From Jilunia laotingensis (GTDB lineage Bacteria > Bacteroidota > Bacteroidia > Bacteroidales > Bacteroidaceae), in contig NZ_JACRTF010000001.1 in the NCBI RefSeq assembly GCF_014385165.1, positions 1 through 64,000 on the forward strand: a stretch of 64,000 bases of DNA, written 5' to 3'. Position numbers and translations under genes: made by a program. Below the pieces are notes generated by a model. That model had not been told where the DNA came from. It saw only the letters and a list, made by a program, of their open reading frames with translations, and ran no database searches. Positions 28,237 to 36,884 of the stretch are shown piece after piece. Each line of letters opens with the position of its first letter. Positions within the stretch are counted from its first letter, which is position 1.

Positions 28237-28481
28237 TAAAAAAGCGTGGGAACTGCTGCCATTATCGTACTTGAGGCTCTGGACTGCCACTATTCAAATA
28301 ATGTACAGCAACCCACGCCCAATACTATATATTTGCATATACAGCAGAGCATGAGCGCTTGCAAGCATTATTCCTGAATAGTGAAATTGTCCAGATTTCA
28401 AGTACAGAATAATATTTTAAACGCCTTTGTTCTTTATTGTTACTAATTGTCCCATTCCCTGACGCTTCAGAGCGTTATGGA
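28237..28481 (-). ncRNA. Candidate structured RNA or attenuator leader
   Basis: Minus-strand transcript starting after the -7 box at 28495-28488. In order it contains a small 5' hairpin (AACGCT against AGCGTC), segment A (28405-28366), segment B1 (28318-28298), B2 (28303-28267) and segment C (28264-28243), then six U residues (28242-28237). A can pair with B2 over about 37-40 nt with mismatches (GTACTTGA with TCAAGTAC; CTGGAC with GTCCAG; CACTATTCA with TGAATAGTG). B1 pairs with C over about 20 bp (GCGTGGG with CCCACGC, TTGCTG with GCAGCA, ACATTAT with ATAATG). The two foldings are mutually exclusive and the second is terminator-like. No known riboswitch family was recognised; a 6S-like RNA is an alternative. 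Confidence 0.5.
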
Positions 28482-28487
28482 CTGCAA

Positions 28488-28495
28488 CAAAGATA
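28488..28495 (-). promoter_or_regulatory. -7 box for the structured transcript
   Basis: Minus strand TATCTTTG (28495-28488) matches TAnnTTTG. No clear -33 TTTG at the expected distance. Predicted start near 28481. Confidence 0.45.
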
Positions 28496-28610
28496 AGTAA
28501 AAAGCTTTGAATCTACAGTAAGAAGACTCAAAAATATTCCTGCAAATATAATAGCATTCACAGAACAGTGGTTTATAGCTTTTGTTTAAAGCTGATCAAT
28601 AAAAAAACAA

Positions 28611-28650
28611 AAAGCGTGATAAATATCCCGTGGGACGTTTATCACGCTTT
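28611..28650 (-). terminator. Terminator of the nusB operon
   Basis: AAAGCGTGATAAA (28611-28623) and TTTATCACGCTTT (28638-28650) are perfect 13-bp arms. On the minus strand the hairpin is followed by TTGTTTTTTT. It lies 34 bp after the DUF5606 stop and ends the operon that starts with nusB. Confidence 0.88.
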
Positions 28651-28683
28651 CTCTTCTACAATCAAGATGTCTAAGAGACTCTC

Positions 28684-29115
28684 TTATTCTGCAGTTTCTT
28701 CTTTTTCCGATTCTTCTACCGGGGCTTTAAACTCATTAATTCCATTGGTAATAAGAATATTATACCAAGAAATAAGCTTCTTTATATCATTGAGATATAC
28801 ACGATCCCGGTCAAAATTAGGCAATATCTCCGCCATATAGGCACGCAATTCGTCAGCAGAGGCTTTCTTCGGATCAAGAGAAATCGCTGAACCGTTTTCT
28901 TTACTCTTAATCGCTTCAAGAACCTCATATAAAGGCACTTCAGAATCATCCGTGTACATTGCTATATCTGCCAGAGAAATTATTTTTTCATTACCATAAG
29001 CAGGAAAGCGTTTCTTATCAGCATTGATCGATTCAACAATCAGCATGTTCTTTCCTTGTGAAACAAGTTTATACAATCCCGGTTTTCCGGAAATGGACAA
29101 GATAGTCTTCAGCAT
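28684..29115 (-). CDS. DUF5606 protein
   Basis: A 143-residue conserved Bacteroidetes protein (DUF5606). The N-terminal SH3-like strand region is plain (LKTILSISGKPGLYKLVSQG), followed by a helical part (SADELRAYMAEILPNFDRDR, IKKLISWYNILI) and an acidic Glu-rich tail. Function unknown; it is consistently placed near coaE/yajC genes, as here, where it is the last gene of the nusB-yajC-ybbR-coaE operon. Confidence 0.85.
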   Translation of the reverse strand: MLKTILSISGKPGLYKLVSQGKNMLIVESINADKKRFPAYGNEKIISLADIAMYTDDSEVPLYEVLEAIKSKENGSAISLDPKKASADELRAYMAEILPNFDRDRVYLNDIKKLISWYNILITNGINEFKAPVEESEKEETAE

Positions 29116-29132
29116 AGTATATTCTGTTTTTA

Positions 29133-29750
29133 TTAGTTATTTTTTGACGGGCAAAGATAATCAATATTTTTAGATAGCAAAGATATTAACTCTAAAACCT
29201 GAGGAATTAAAGGCGTTTCATCATCATTTATAATCACAAATCCTGCTTGTAGGCGCTTCTCTTCATCGCTCATTTGGCATTGACAGCGTTTCACAATCAG
29301 TTCACGCGAAGAATTATCACGCCTGACAGCACGTTCTATTCTCAACTCAAACGGAGCATATACCATCACTATCAAATCAACTTCACTGTCGAAACCGGAT
29401 TCAATCAATATTGCAGATTCAATTCCTACGATGGGAAAAGCAGCATGAGCCTCTGCCCAATTTCTAAAATCTTCCTTTACGCGCGGGTGAATGATATCAT
29501 TTATCCGCCTGGCATGATCAGGATGCCCAAAAAGATAAGAAGCCAGCACTGGTTTATTCAGTTCACCGTTTTCAAACAATTTATCGCCCAACAAGTTACA
29601 AAGCTCTTTACGAATAAACGGACTTGAATTTGTCAGCCTTTTAGACTCTGCATCGGCAATATAGACAGGAACTCCCATCACCTCCAGCAATCGTGAGACA
29701 ATACTTTTGCCACTGCCTATGCCACCTGTTATACCTATTCTAATTGCCAT
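29133..29750 (-). CDS. coaE: Dephospho-CoA kinase
   Basis: A 205-residue P-loop kinase that phosphorylates dephospho-CoA in the last step of CoA synthesis. Walker A is [11 protein letters not shown] at the N-terminus, followed by [33 protein letters not shown] and the lid region [16 protein letters not shown]. The frame opens at 29,768, but the Met at 29,750 gives the normal N-terminus and an 11-bp overlap with the ybbR-like gene. The lengths and order fit the operon. Confidence 0.95.
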   Translation of the reverse strand: MAIRIGITGGIGSGKSIVSRLLEVMGVPVYIADAESKRLTNSSPFIRKELCNLLGDKLFENGELNKPVLASYLFGHPDHARRINDIIHPRVKEDFRNWAEAHAAFPIVGIESAILIESGFDSEVDLIVMVYAPFELRIERAVRRDNSSRELIVKRCQCQMSDEEKRLQAGFVIINDDETPLIPQVLELISLLSKNIDYLCPSKNN

Positions 29751-30753
29751 AAGAAGAAACTTGTTCAATCAGAAAATCCACCTTATCAGGCACAACACGT
29801 ACATGGCTCACTCCTTGCGGAATAGATTTCAACTTAACCGTATATTTGTCAGATCCTAGCTTAAGCAAATCTTCATAAGAAACATTGATATAGAAAGATT
29901 CTGGAGTAATCTTATGAAAACGTCCTAATCCCACCTGAAAGGTCACCTGCACCTTAGATGGAAATGTACGCAACACCTTGTCCGCTGGAAAATTAATGCC
30001 ATGTAAAGGGACTTCAACCGTCTTTTCCGTATATATGTCTACGGGAAAAGTCAAATCGACAGCATTTGGTACAAATTTAACTCCTTTCAAATCCATAATG
30101 GATGCATGATACGTCAATGTATCAACAATATCACTTAAGTCAAAGGACCGCGTATAAGCCGCAAAGATAGTATCAAGAATATTCTCCGGTGCATAGACCA
30201 ATACCGAATCGGGAGAATAAATCGTATCCGAAATATAATACTGCCGTCCAGCAGAAACCTTGCCATGCATTTTCACCGGAACCAGTTTTGATTTACCCGT
30301 AGAATAAATATATTCCAAAGTATCCGGTTTAACCGAAAGTAATCGGGTAGAGACATTAAGTTGACTTAATATTTTTTTCTCAAATTCGGAAGCGTAAATC
30401 TTCACATGATTATCACGTCCTTTATAATCGTCATAATCAAGATTAACCGGAAAAAAACTCTTCCCTAACATATAGTTGAGCAAAACAGTACCTTTGTCTT
30501 TCACTTTAATACGCACTTCAGAAGCAGGAGCCGAAGTAATAACTACATTGTTAGGAACTCCTTTCAAGCGAACCGGAATAGAATATTCCGCCTCATAATC
30601 ATTGTTTAATGTCTGAAGTAACCAAAAGCCGGCAGCAATCAGGAAGAAAAACGAAAAGATTAAGAATTCCCTGCTATTTTCACTAAGCAGAAAATTCTTA
30701 ATCTTTTTGGAAAGTTTCAAATAAATATATTTTATGTTCCTACGTTCGGACAT
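29740..30753 (-). CDS. YbbR-domain membrane-anchored protein
   Basis: A 337-residue protein with one N-terminal membrane segment ([20 protein letters not shown]) and then YbbR-like beta repeats in the extracytoplasmic part ([57 protein letters not shown]). YbbR/CdaR proteins regulate the diadenylate cyclase CdaA in Firmicutes; here no cdaA is adjacent, so that role is not established. It sits between yajC and coaE in one operon. Confidence 0.88.
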   Translation of the reverse strand: MSERRNIKYIYLKLSKKIKNFLLSENSREFLIFSFFFLIAAGFWLLQTLNNDYEAEYSIPVRLKGVPNNVVITSAPASEVRIKVKDKGTVLLNYMLGKSFFPVNLDYDDYKGRDNHVKIYASEFEKKILSQLNVSTRLLSVKPDTLEYIYSTGKSKLVPVKMHGKVSAGRQYYISDTIYSPDSVLVYAPENILDTIFAAYTRSFDLSDIVDTLTYHASIMDLKGVKFVPNAVDLTFPVDIYTEKTVEVPLHGINFPADKVLRTFPSKVQVTFQVGLGRFHKITPESFYINVSYEDLLKLGSDKYTVKLKSIPQGVSHVRVVPDKVDFLIEQVSSYGN

Positions 30754-30773
30754 AGGCTAATTACAGTTACAGC

Positions 30774-31097
30774 TTATTTAGCAGCTTGCTGGCTGGCAGC
30801 AGAAGCATCTGCAAAAATAGAATTCTTATCTATCTTGATTTTTACATTAGCTGCAATTTCAAGAACAATATAATCATCGGTAATCTCTTTAATAACACCA
30901 TGAATACCTCCAGCGGTAATTACCTTCTGATTCACCTGAAGAGATTTACGGAAATTAGCAATCTCTTTTTGTTTTTTATTCTGAGGACGGATCATAAAAA
31001 AATACATGATAACAAACATTGCTATCAGCAGGATCCACATCATACTTCCATTAGGTCCGGCTGCCGGAGCTTGCAGTAATACAGTCAATAAGTTCAT
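30774..31097 (-). CDS. yajC: Preprotein translocase subunit YajC
   Basis: A 107-residue protein with one membrane segment (MWILLIAMFVIMYFFMIRPQ) and the family motif RPQNKKQKEI, followed by a beta domain (VITAGGIHGVIKEITDDYIV). YajC associates with SecDF at the Sec translocon. It stands between nusB and the YbbR gene. Confidence 0.96.
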   Translation of the reverse strand: MNLLTVLLQAPAAGPNGSMMWILLIAMFVIMYFFMIRPQNKKQKEIANFRKSLQVNQKVITAGGIHGVIKEITDDYIVLEIAANVKIKIDKNSIFADASAASQQAAK

Positions 31098-31141
31098 AAA
31101 TTAATCTGTTTAAATTTTCTAATCTATATAAAGCAAAGGTA

Positions 31142-32068
31142 TCAGTTTTTTGTCAACTTACCTTCTTTTTTCAATTGATTAACTATTCCATCCAACGTTC
31201 CGTTGATGAAACTACCGCTTTTGGCAGTGCTATAGAGTTTTGCAATCTCTACATATTCATTTAACGAAACACTGACCGGAATGTTCGGGAAACTTAGAAT
31301 TTCTGCTAATGCAGTCTGCATAATAATGACATCCATGAAAGCAACACGATCCAGATCCCAGTTTTTAGTATTTTCGCTGATCAGATGACGGTAATAATCA
31401 GAATTCAGAATAGTACGGCGGAAAAGGCGACGTGCAAATTCCTGATCTTCATCATCCTTGAATTCGGGAAGTAATTCCTGATTAGCTCCGTTCTTTTCTT
31501 CGAAACGTTTAATCGTTTTCAGCACGAATGTGTCAACTATTTCTTTATCATCATTCCAATATAAACTCTGATCTTCCAAAACCTGATCCAAAGAATCATT
31601 ATTGTATATAAATGCTTTATAAATCTTTCTCCAGAATTCACGATCGGAATCATATGAATTATCTGCTGAAGCCATGTATTCTTTATAGACGTCAGATACT
31701 ACAATCTTTTCATAAAGTTCCTTGATGAAATCTTGGTCATTAGCCCATGTTCTTTTTTGATTAGCGATAAACTCCATCAATTGCTTGTTCACTTCGAGTT
31801 GTGCAACAAATTTATTATCCACAAATTTCGTGTTAGGATACAACTCTTCTTTCGTAGGTTTCAACTTAGCTTTTGCCGCATCGATGCGTTTTTGTGCGTA
31901 GTCCGTCAATGCAATCATAAGCATCAACAAATAGTTATAGAGGTCATATGCCTTGGAAAGGCTAAAGAACAACTCTTTCTCCGCTGAGTCTAAATTTTTG
32001 CTTCCGTTCTGATAGTAAGCATACACTATCTGTATGATTTTTAGACGAATAAGAACTCTGTTAATCAT
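31142..32068 (-). CDS. nusB: Transcription antitermination factor NusB (long Bacteroidetes form)
   Basis: A 308-residue NusB, more than twice the E. coli length, as is usual for Bacteroidetes. The N-terminus has MINRVLIRLKIIQIVYAYYQ; the conserved NusB RNA-binding core is C-terminal (WDLDRVAFMDVIIMQTALAE, VSVSLNEYVEIAKLYSTAKS, FINGTLDGI). It binds boxA RNA with NusE in rRNA antitermination. The open frame reaches 32,140, but the extra residues are not family-like, so 32,068 is used. First gene of the operon that ends at the DUF5606 terminator. Confidence 0.93.
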   Translation of the reverse strand: MINRVLIRLKIIQIVYAYYQNGSKNLDSAEKELFFSLSKAYDLYNYLLMLMIALTDYAQKRIDAAKAKLKPTKEELYPNTKFVDNKFVAQLEVNKQLMEFIANQKRTWANDQDFIKELYEKIVVSDVYKEYMASADNSYDSDREFWRKIYKAFIYNNDSLDQVLEDQSLYWNDDKEIVDTFVLKTIKRFEEKNGANQELLPEFKDDEDQEFARRLFRRTILNSDYYRHLISENTKNWDLDRVAFMDVIIMQTALAEILSFPNIPVSVSLNEYVEIAKLYSTAKSGSFINGTLDGIVNQLKKEGKLTKN

Positions 32069-32236
32069 AATCTTTAATAATACTGTTATTAACGAATTGC
32101 AAAAGTAGATATTTTTAATGAGTTTACACAAATAAATCACATTTTTTAATGCAGTAATTCATTCTCTGCCCTTTTTCTTTTGACAGTTGAAAAAAAAGTT
32201 CCAATTTTGAAGCCGATTATTAACAGACCTAATGAT

Positions 32237-32596
32237 ATGGAAGATTTAAAAAAGAAAATAGTTGCAGAGATAAATGATAAAGAGATTGTATTCTCTAAAT
32301 CCATTAAGGCTGGTAAACGTATTTACTATCTTGACGTAAAAAAGAACCGGAAAGACGAAATGTTCCTTGCCATCACGGAAAGCAAGAAAGTGGTGCTGGG
32401 TGAAGGAGATGATTCTCAAGTAAGTTTTGAAAAACATAAGATCTTTCTATACAAAGAAGACTTTGACAAATTCATGACCGGTTTGACTCAAGCCATCGAA
32501 TTTATAAACGAAGTGCAAGGGCACGCGGTAAAAGAAGAAGAAACCGCTGAAATCATTCAACCCGAGGAAATCAAGATCGACATTGATTTTGAATAA
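32237..32596 (+). CDS. DUF3276 / PUR-alpha-like nucleic-acid-binding protein
   Basis: A 119-residue protein of the DUF3276 family, bacterial relatives of the eukaryotic PUR repeat that binds single-stranded DNA/RNA. The PUR-like unit is IVFSKSIKAGKRIYYLDVKK, FLAITESKKV and HKIFLYKEDFDKFMTGLTQA. An acidic tail follows. The open frame begins at 32,180, but the Met at 32,237 (MEDLKKKIVAEI) matches the family. It is divergent from nusB and 8 bp before the rplY promoter. Confidence 0.87.
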   Translation: MEDLKKKIVAEINDKEIVFSKSIKAGKRIYYLDVKKNRKDEMFLAITESKKVVLGEGDDSQVSFEKHKIFLYKEDFDKFMTGLTQAIEFINEVQGHAVKEEETAEIIQPEEIKIDIDFE

Positions 32597-32603
32597 AGTT
32601 TTT

Positions 32604-32634
32604 TTTGATAATTCGAAAAGAAAGTGTACTTTTG
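32604..32634 (+). promoter_or_regulatory. Canonical promoter of rplY and its leader
   Basis: TTTG (32604-32607), 19-nt spacer, TACTTTTG (32627-32634), an exact Bacteroides -33/-7 promoter. Transcription would start near 32,640 and give a leader of about 90 nt containing the 12-bp palindrome GTGGATATCCAC (32657-32668) and a following CATC-GTGT-GATG hairpin, a possible autoregulatory site for the L25 protein. Confidence 0.8.
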
Positions 32635-32731
32635 CACCGCTTTTTTGCAACAACGGGTGGATATCCACATCGTGTGATGGTGAATTAAGCACTCAAATCA
32701 CTTAATTTAGAGTAACACAAAAAATTAGAAA

Positions 32732-33322
32732 ATGAGATCAATTGAAGTAAAAGGAACTGCAAGAACGATTGCAGAACGCTCTTCAGAACAAGCAAGAGCA
32801 TTGAAAGAAATCCGTAAGAACAATGGTGTACCCTGCGTACTTTACGGAGGTGGTGAGAATGTTCATTTTACTGTACCTGTAGAAGGCTTGCGTAATTTGG
32901 TATATACTCCACATATCCATGTCGTAGATTTGAACATCGATGGTAAAAAAGTAAACGCCATTTTGAAAGATATCCAGTTCCATCCGGTAAAAGACACGAT
33001 CCTTCACGTTGATTTTTATCAGATTGACGAAGCTAAACCAATCGTAATGGAAGTTCCGGTACAGTTGGAAGGTTTGGCAGAGGGTGTGAAAGCCGGTGGT
33101 AAATTAGCATTGCAACTTCGTAAACTGAAAGTTAAAGCTTTATATAACGTAATTCCTGAGAAACTGACTATCAATGTATCCCATTTGGGTCTTGGTAAGA
33201 CAGTTAAAGTCGGTGAGCTGAGCTATGATGGTCTGGAATTGCTGAATGCAAAAGACGCTGTCGTTTGTGCAGTTAAACTGACTCGTGCAGCAAGAGGTGC
33301 CGCTGCCACAGCAGGAAAATAA
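32732..33322 (+). CDS. rplY: Ribosomal protein L25 / general stress protein Ctc
   Basis: A 196-residue protein of the Ctc form of bL25, which binds 5S rRNA. The N-terminal L25 domain (GVPCVLYGGGENVHFTVPVE, FHPVKDTILHVDFYQID) is followed by the TL5-type C-terminal beta domain (VEVPVQLEGLAEGVKAGGKL in similar form). It ends with an Ala/Arg-rich tail. The gene is followed by a strong hairpin and then pth. Confidence 0.96.
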   Translation: MRSIEVKGTARTIAERSSEQARALKEIRKNNGVPCVLYGGGENVHFTVPVEGLRNLVYTPHIHVVDLNIDGKKVNAILKDIQFHPVKDTILHVDFYQIDEAKPIVMEVPVQLEGLAEGVKAGGKLALQLRKLKVKALYNVIPEKLTINVSHLGLGKTVKVGELSYDGLELLNAKDAVVCAVKLTRAARGAAATAGK

Positions 33323-33353
33323 ATGTAGAACAATATTTCTACCAGAATATTCC

Positions 33354-33399
33354 GGAACGCAGATTATCACAGATTTTGGTCTGTGTTAATCTGCGTTCC
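33354..33399 (+). terminator. Hairpin after rplY
   Basis: GGAACGCAGATTATCACAGA (33354-33373) pairs, with two unpaired bases, with the segment 33380-33399 (TCTGTGTTAATCTGCGTTCC). A short T-rich stretch follows. It could attenuate read-through into pth. Confidence 0.65.
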
Positions 33400-33424
33400 C
33401 TTTATATCTCAATTATAACTAATT

Positions 33425-33988
33425 ATGAAATATCTTATTGTCGGACTGGGTAATATCGGACCGGAATATCATGAAACCCGTCACAATATCGGTTTCATGG
33501 TAGTAGATGCCCTTGCCAGAATAAATAATGCCCCATTCGTAAGCGGACGTTATGGTTCAACAGCTTCTTTTTCGATAAAAGGAAGAGAATTTATATTACT
33601 AAAGCCCTCTACGTTCATGAATCTAAGCGGATTAGCAGTTCGTTACTGGATGCAAAAGGAAAACATCCCATTGGAGAATGTACTGATAGTAGTCGATGAC
33701 TTGGCTTTGCCATTTGGAACCCTGCGCCTGAAGGGAAAAGGGAGCGATGCCGGTCATAACGGACTCAAGCATATAGCGGCTACATTGGGAACACAGGAGT
33801 ATGCACGTTTACGTTTTGGCATCGGGAATGACTTTCCTCGCGGAGGACAGATCGATTATGTATTGGGACATTTCAATGATGAAGATTTGAAAACAATGGA
33901 TGAGCGCCTTGAATCGGCAGGAGAAATTATTAAAAGCTTTTGTCTTGCCGGAATTAATATTACCATGAATCAATTCAATAAAAAATAA
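33425..33988 (+). CDS. pth: Peptidyl-tRNA hydrolase
   Basis: A 187-residue Pth that frees tRNA from peptidyl-tRNA. Conserved features are [20 protein letters not shown] (catalytic His in the RHNIG box), [24 protein letters not shown] and the substrate loop [12 protein letters not shown]. The gene directly precedes hslR with a 4-bp gap. Confidence 0.97.
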   Translation: MKYLIVGLGNIGPEYHETRHNIGFMVVDALARINNAPFVSGRYGSTASFSIKGREFILLKPSTFMNLSGLAVRYWMQKENIPLENVLIVVDDLALPFGTLRLKGKGSDAGHNGLKHIAATLGTQEYARLRFGIGNDFPRGGQIDYVLGHFNDEDLKTMDERLESAGEIIKSFCLAGINITMNQFNKK

Positions 33989-33992
33989 TTAA

Positions 33993-34415
33993 ATGCCTGA
34001 AGCTAGAATAGACAAATGGATGTGGGCGGTACGTATCTTCAAGACACGTACGATTGCTGCCGAAGCCTGCAAAAAAGGTCGTGTCAGTATAAATGGTTCA
34101 TTCGTAAAAGCAGCACGCATGATTAAACCGGGAGATGTGATTCAAGTAAAAAAGCCCCCCATCACCTACTCATTTAAAGTGCTGCAAGCCATCGAAAAGC
34201 GCGTGGGAGCCAAATTAGTCCCGGAAGTTATGGAAAATGTAACTACTCCCGACCAATATGAGATATTGGAAATGAGTAAGATCAGCGGATTCATCGACCG
34301 TGCCCGCGGCACCGGACGTCCAACGAAAAAAGACCGCCGAAGCTTGGAAGATTTCACAACTCCTGAGTTCATGGATGACTTCGACTTTGACTTCGACTTC
34401 GATGAAGAAGAATAA
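33993..34415 (+). CDS. hslR: S4-domain RNA-binding protein, Hsp15 (HslR) family
   Basis: A 140-residue protein. The N-terminal S4 domain is plain (RIDKWMWAVRIFKTRTIAAE, RVSINGSFVKAARMIKPGDV). Hsp15 in E. coli binds 50S subunits carrying nascent chains. The tail is an unusual run of alternating Asp and Phe (DDFDFDFDFDEEE). Same strand as pth, probably cotranscribed. A weak hairpin GGTTC/GAACC at 34482-34495 follows in the convergent gap. Confidence 0.9.
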   Translation: MPEARIDKWMWAVRIFKTRTIAAEACKKGRVSINGSFVKAARMIKPGDVIQVKKPPITYSFKVLQAIEKRVGAKLVPEVMENVTTPDQYEILEMSKISGFIDRARGTGRPTKKDRRSLEDFTTPEFMDDFDFDFDFDEEE

Positions 34416-34497
34416 TCGGTACCTGCTAGAGCTTGATCAAACACGTATTTAACCACAAAAAAGTTATTGGTGAAAAGAAAGGGTTCGGATGAACCAC

Positions 34498-36750
34498 TCA
34501 ATTTTTTTGTCCGACCAATCGGTATACATCCTCCTTTTCACCAACAACCCATAACACATCCCCTTCTTCGAAAGGCGCATTTACATCCGGAGCCATTAGT
34601 ATTTCCTCGCCTCGTTCTACTCCTGCAATCAAACAATGAAATTTATCCCTGATACCTGATTCACGTAAAGTTTTTCCAAGAAAAGCAGAATCGGCATCAA
34701 TCATAAACTGTTTCAATGTCATTTCACTCCTTTCAAACACATCCGTATCGAAGGAAGAACCACGCGACATCTCTTCACCAAACAGACTTAATTGTTGATC
34801 GGTACCTATCACCTGAATCTTATCCATAGGAAAAAGTCGTACGCTACCTCCCGGAATATTAATCCTACGCTTTCCACGAAGAATAGAGGCTACATGCACA
34901 CCATATTTATTACCTAGATTCAAATCCAACAATGTTTTACCTGCCCAAAGAGATTCACCCGGTATTTCAAAATCAGCCAAGTGCAAATCACGAGAAAGTA
35001 ATCTGCCGGCATACTCAGGTTTCTTTTCACCCATATAAACCGCACGCATATCACGTGAACGCAAATTCTGGAAGAACTTCCGTTCTATCAATATCGACTG
35101 CTTCTTCAACCTACGTGAACCCACCATCAATACAACTGCAAGAATTGCAATGCCAATCACAAGGCCAATAGATGCTTTGAACAAGCCAGCTATAGTAAAC
35201 ATCACAAACAAGACGGCAACTACCACACGCAAAATGATGGTGGCCACTAAAGGAGCCCTGTTCGTCCGATGATCGTTCCAAAGCGTCATAAACTCAATGG
35301 AATGGTTCTTTTTCACCATAATAGCCCGTAAAAAAGGAGCTATCAAAAGAATGATGAAAGCAGCACTAAGCAACGATCCCCAGAACTGTGATAGTTGTTC
35401 ACGAAAAAAGGGAACAACAAAACGAAATGAAAGGGCAATAACGGAAATACTAACTATCGAATAAACAACCACGATACGCGCCATTGCAAAAAGCAGTTTT
35501 TTCCACAAACTTTCCTGATTCACCGTTTGTGACCCGGAAGTATACCGATTTAGAAAGCGTCTCCAAGACTTTGGCAAATGCCGATCAACATAGTCGGATG
35601 CCGGTTCCGCCAGTCGAATCATATAGGGGGTAAGGAAAGTGGTGATAACTGATACAGCCACCACGATAGGATACAAGAAATTGCTCGTCACATGAAGTGA
35701 AACACCTAAAGAAGCAATAATAAAGGCGAACTCACCAATCTGTGTTAGGCTGAAACCGCACTGCATGGCCGTCTTCAACGGTTTTCCCGCCAGTACCACT
35801 CCAAAAGTACCAAAGAAAGCCTGCCCTAAAATGACAGCAAGGGTAATCACAAAGATTGGCAAAGCATATTCACCAATCATTGCAGGATCTACCATCATAC
35901 CGACAGAAACGAAAAAGATTGCTCCAAATAAATCCTTAACTGGTTTTACCAGACGGTCGATAGATTCTGCTTCAATGGTTTCGGCAAGAATAGATCCCAT
36001 AATGAAAGCACCGAATGCAGCGGAAAATCCCGTATTGGCCGCTATCACCACCATACCAAAGCAAAGTGCCAGCGAAACGATCAACAAAGTTTCCTCGCTC
36101 ATCAACTTACGGCACCGCTTGAGAAACTCCGGAATCAGATAAATACCGACAACGAACCAAAGGATAAGAAAAAATAATAATTTCCCGATACTCTCAAGCA
36201 TCTCCGTACCCTCAAAATTATTGCTCACTGCCATAGTTGAAAGCATCACCATAAGTACAATGGCAAGAATATCTTCCAAAATCAGAATACTCAGCACCAA
36301 ACCGGTAAACTGCTTTTTACGAATGCCCAAGTCATCAAAAGCTTTATAAATAATAGTAGTAGACGACATCGCTATCATTCCTCCCAAAAAGATACAATCC
36401 ATCCGTTGCCAGCCAAAGCTCATCCCCACAACTGTACCTAGCAATATCATGCAAAATATAACGGTACAGGCTGCTATAACAGCCGCTCCACCTACTTTTA
36501 CAATTTTTTTAAAACTAAACTCAAGTCCCAATGCAAAAAGAAGGAAAATCACACCTATGTCAGCCCAAGTCTTAATATTGGCAGTATCCATTACGGAAGG
36601 TGTAAAAGGCATGTGAGGACTTGCCAAGAAACCAGCAACCACATAGCCCAGTACCAATGGTTGCTTTAATTTCTTAAATAACAGGGTCATAACACCGGCA
36701 CAAAGCAGTATCAATGCCAGGTCAGCTATCAAAGTAGGTAAGTTTGACAT
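34498..36750 (-). CDS. CPA2 cation:proton antiporter with TrkA-C domain
   Basis: A 750-residue protein: a 12-helix monovalent cation:proton antiporter domain at residues about 10-380 (GYVVAGFLASPHMPFTP, FLLFALGLEFSFKK, AFGAFIMGSILAETIEAESI, FFVSVGMMVDPAMIG), additional membrane helices about 425-540, and a C-terminal RCK_C/TrkA-C domain (MTLKQFMIDADSAFLGKTLR, VERGEEILMAPD). Related to KefB/KefC but without a Rossmann NAD domain; probable potassium or sodium efflux. It converges on hslR. A -7 box TACTTTTG (minus strand, 36781-36774) lies just upstream of the start. Confidence 0.92.
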   Translation of the reverse strand: MSNLPTLIADLALILLCAGVMTLLFKKLKQPLVLGYVVAGFLASPHMPFTPSVMDTANIKTWADIGVIFLLFALGLEFSFKKIVKVGGAAVIAACTVIFCMILLGTVVGMSFGWQRMDCIFLGGMIAMSSTTIIYKAFDDLGIRKKQFTGLVLSILILEDILAIVLMVMLSTMAVSNNFEGTEMLESIGKLLFFLILWFVVGIYLIPEFLKRCRKLMSEETLLIVSLALCFGMVVIAANTGFSAAFGAFIMGSILAETIEAESIDRLVKPVKDLFGAIFFVSVGMMVDPAMIGEYALPIFVITLAVILGQAFFGTFGVVLAGKPLKTAMQCGFSLTQIGEFAFIIASLGVSLHVTSNFLYPIVVAVSVITTFLTPYMIRLAEPASDYVDRHLPKSWRRFLNRYTSGSQTVNQESLWKKLLFAMARIVVVYSIVSISVIALSFRFVVPFFREQLSQFWGSLLSAAFIILLIAPFLRAIMVKKNHSIEFMTLWNDHRTNRAPLVATIILRVVVAVLFVMFTIAGLFKASIGLVIGIAILAVVLMVGSRRLKKQSILIERKFFQNLRSRDMRAVYMGEKKPEYAGRLLSRDLHLADFEIPGESLWAGKTLLDLNLGNKYGVHVASILRGKRRINIPGGSVRLFPMDKIQVIGTDQQLSLFGEEMSRGSSFDTDVFERSEMTLKQFMIDADSAFLGKTLRESGIRDKFHCLIAGVERGEEILMAPDVNAPFEEGDVLWVVGEKEDVYRLVGQKN

Positions 36751-36820
36751 TATCGTAGACTATTTATTGCATACAAAAGTACACGAAAATCAAGAGACAT
36801 GTCAGAATTGAGCAAAAAAA

Positions 36821-36858
36821 ATTATGCCTGAGACTTTTTAATCGCTCCCAGGCATAAT
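36821..36858 (-). terminator. Terminator of pepT-gcvT
   Basis: ATTATGCCTG (36821-36830) and CAGGCATAAT (36849-36858) form perfect 10-bp arms; on the minus strand they are followed by seven T. It lies 27 bp after the gcvT stop. Confidence 0.88.
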
Positions 36859-36884
36859 GGTAAATTACAAAAAGGGGGGGAATA

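Noticed and set aside
28188..28262. N-terminal extension of the small hypothetical protein
   Set aside because: It lies within the terminator-like hairpin and U tract of the upstream RNA; the internal Met is more likely.
34482..34495. Terminator between hslR and the antiporter gene
   Set aside because: Only a 5-bp stem, partly in the antiporter 3' end; too weak to call as a feature.
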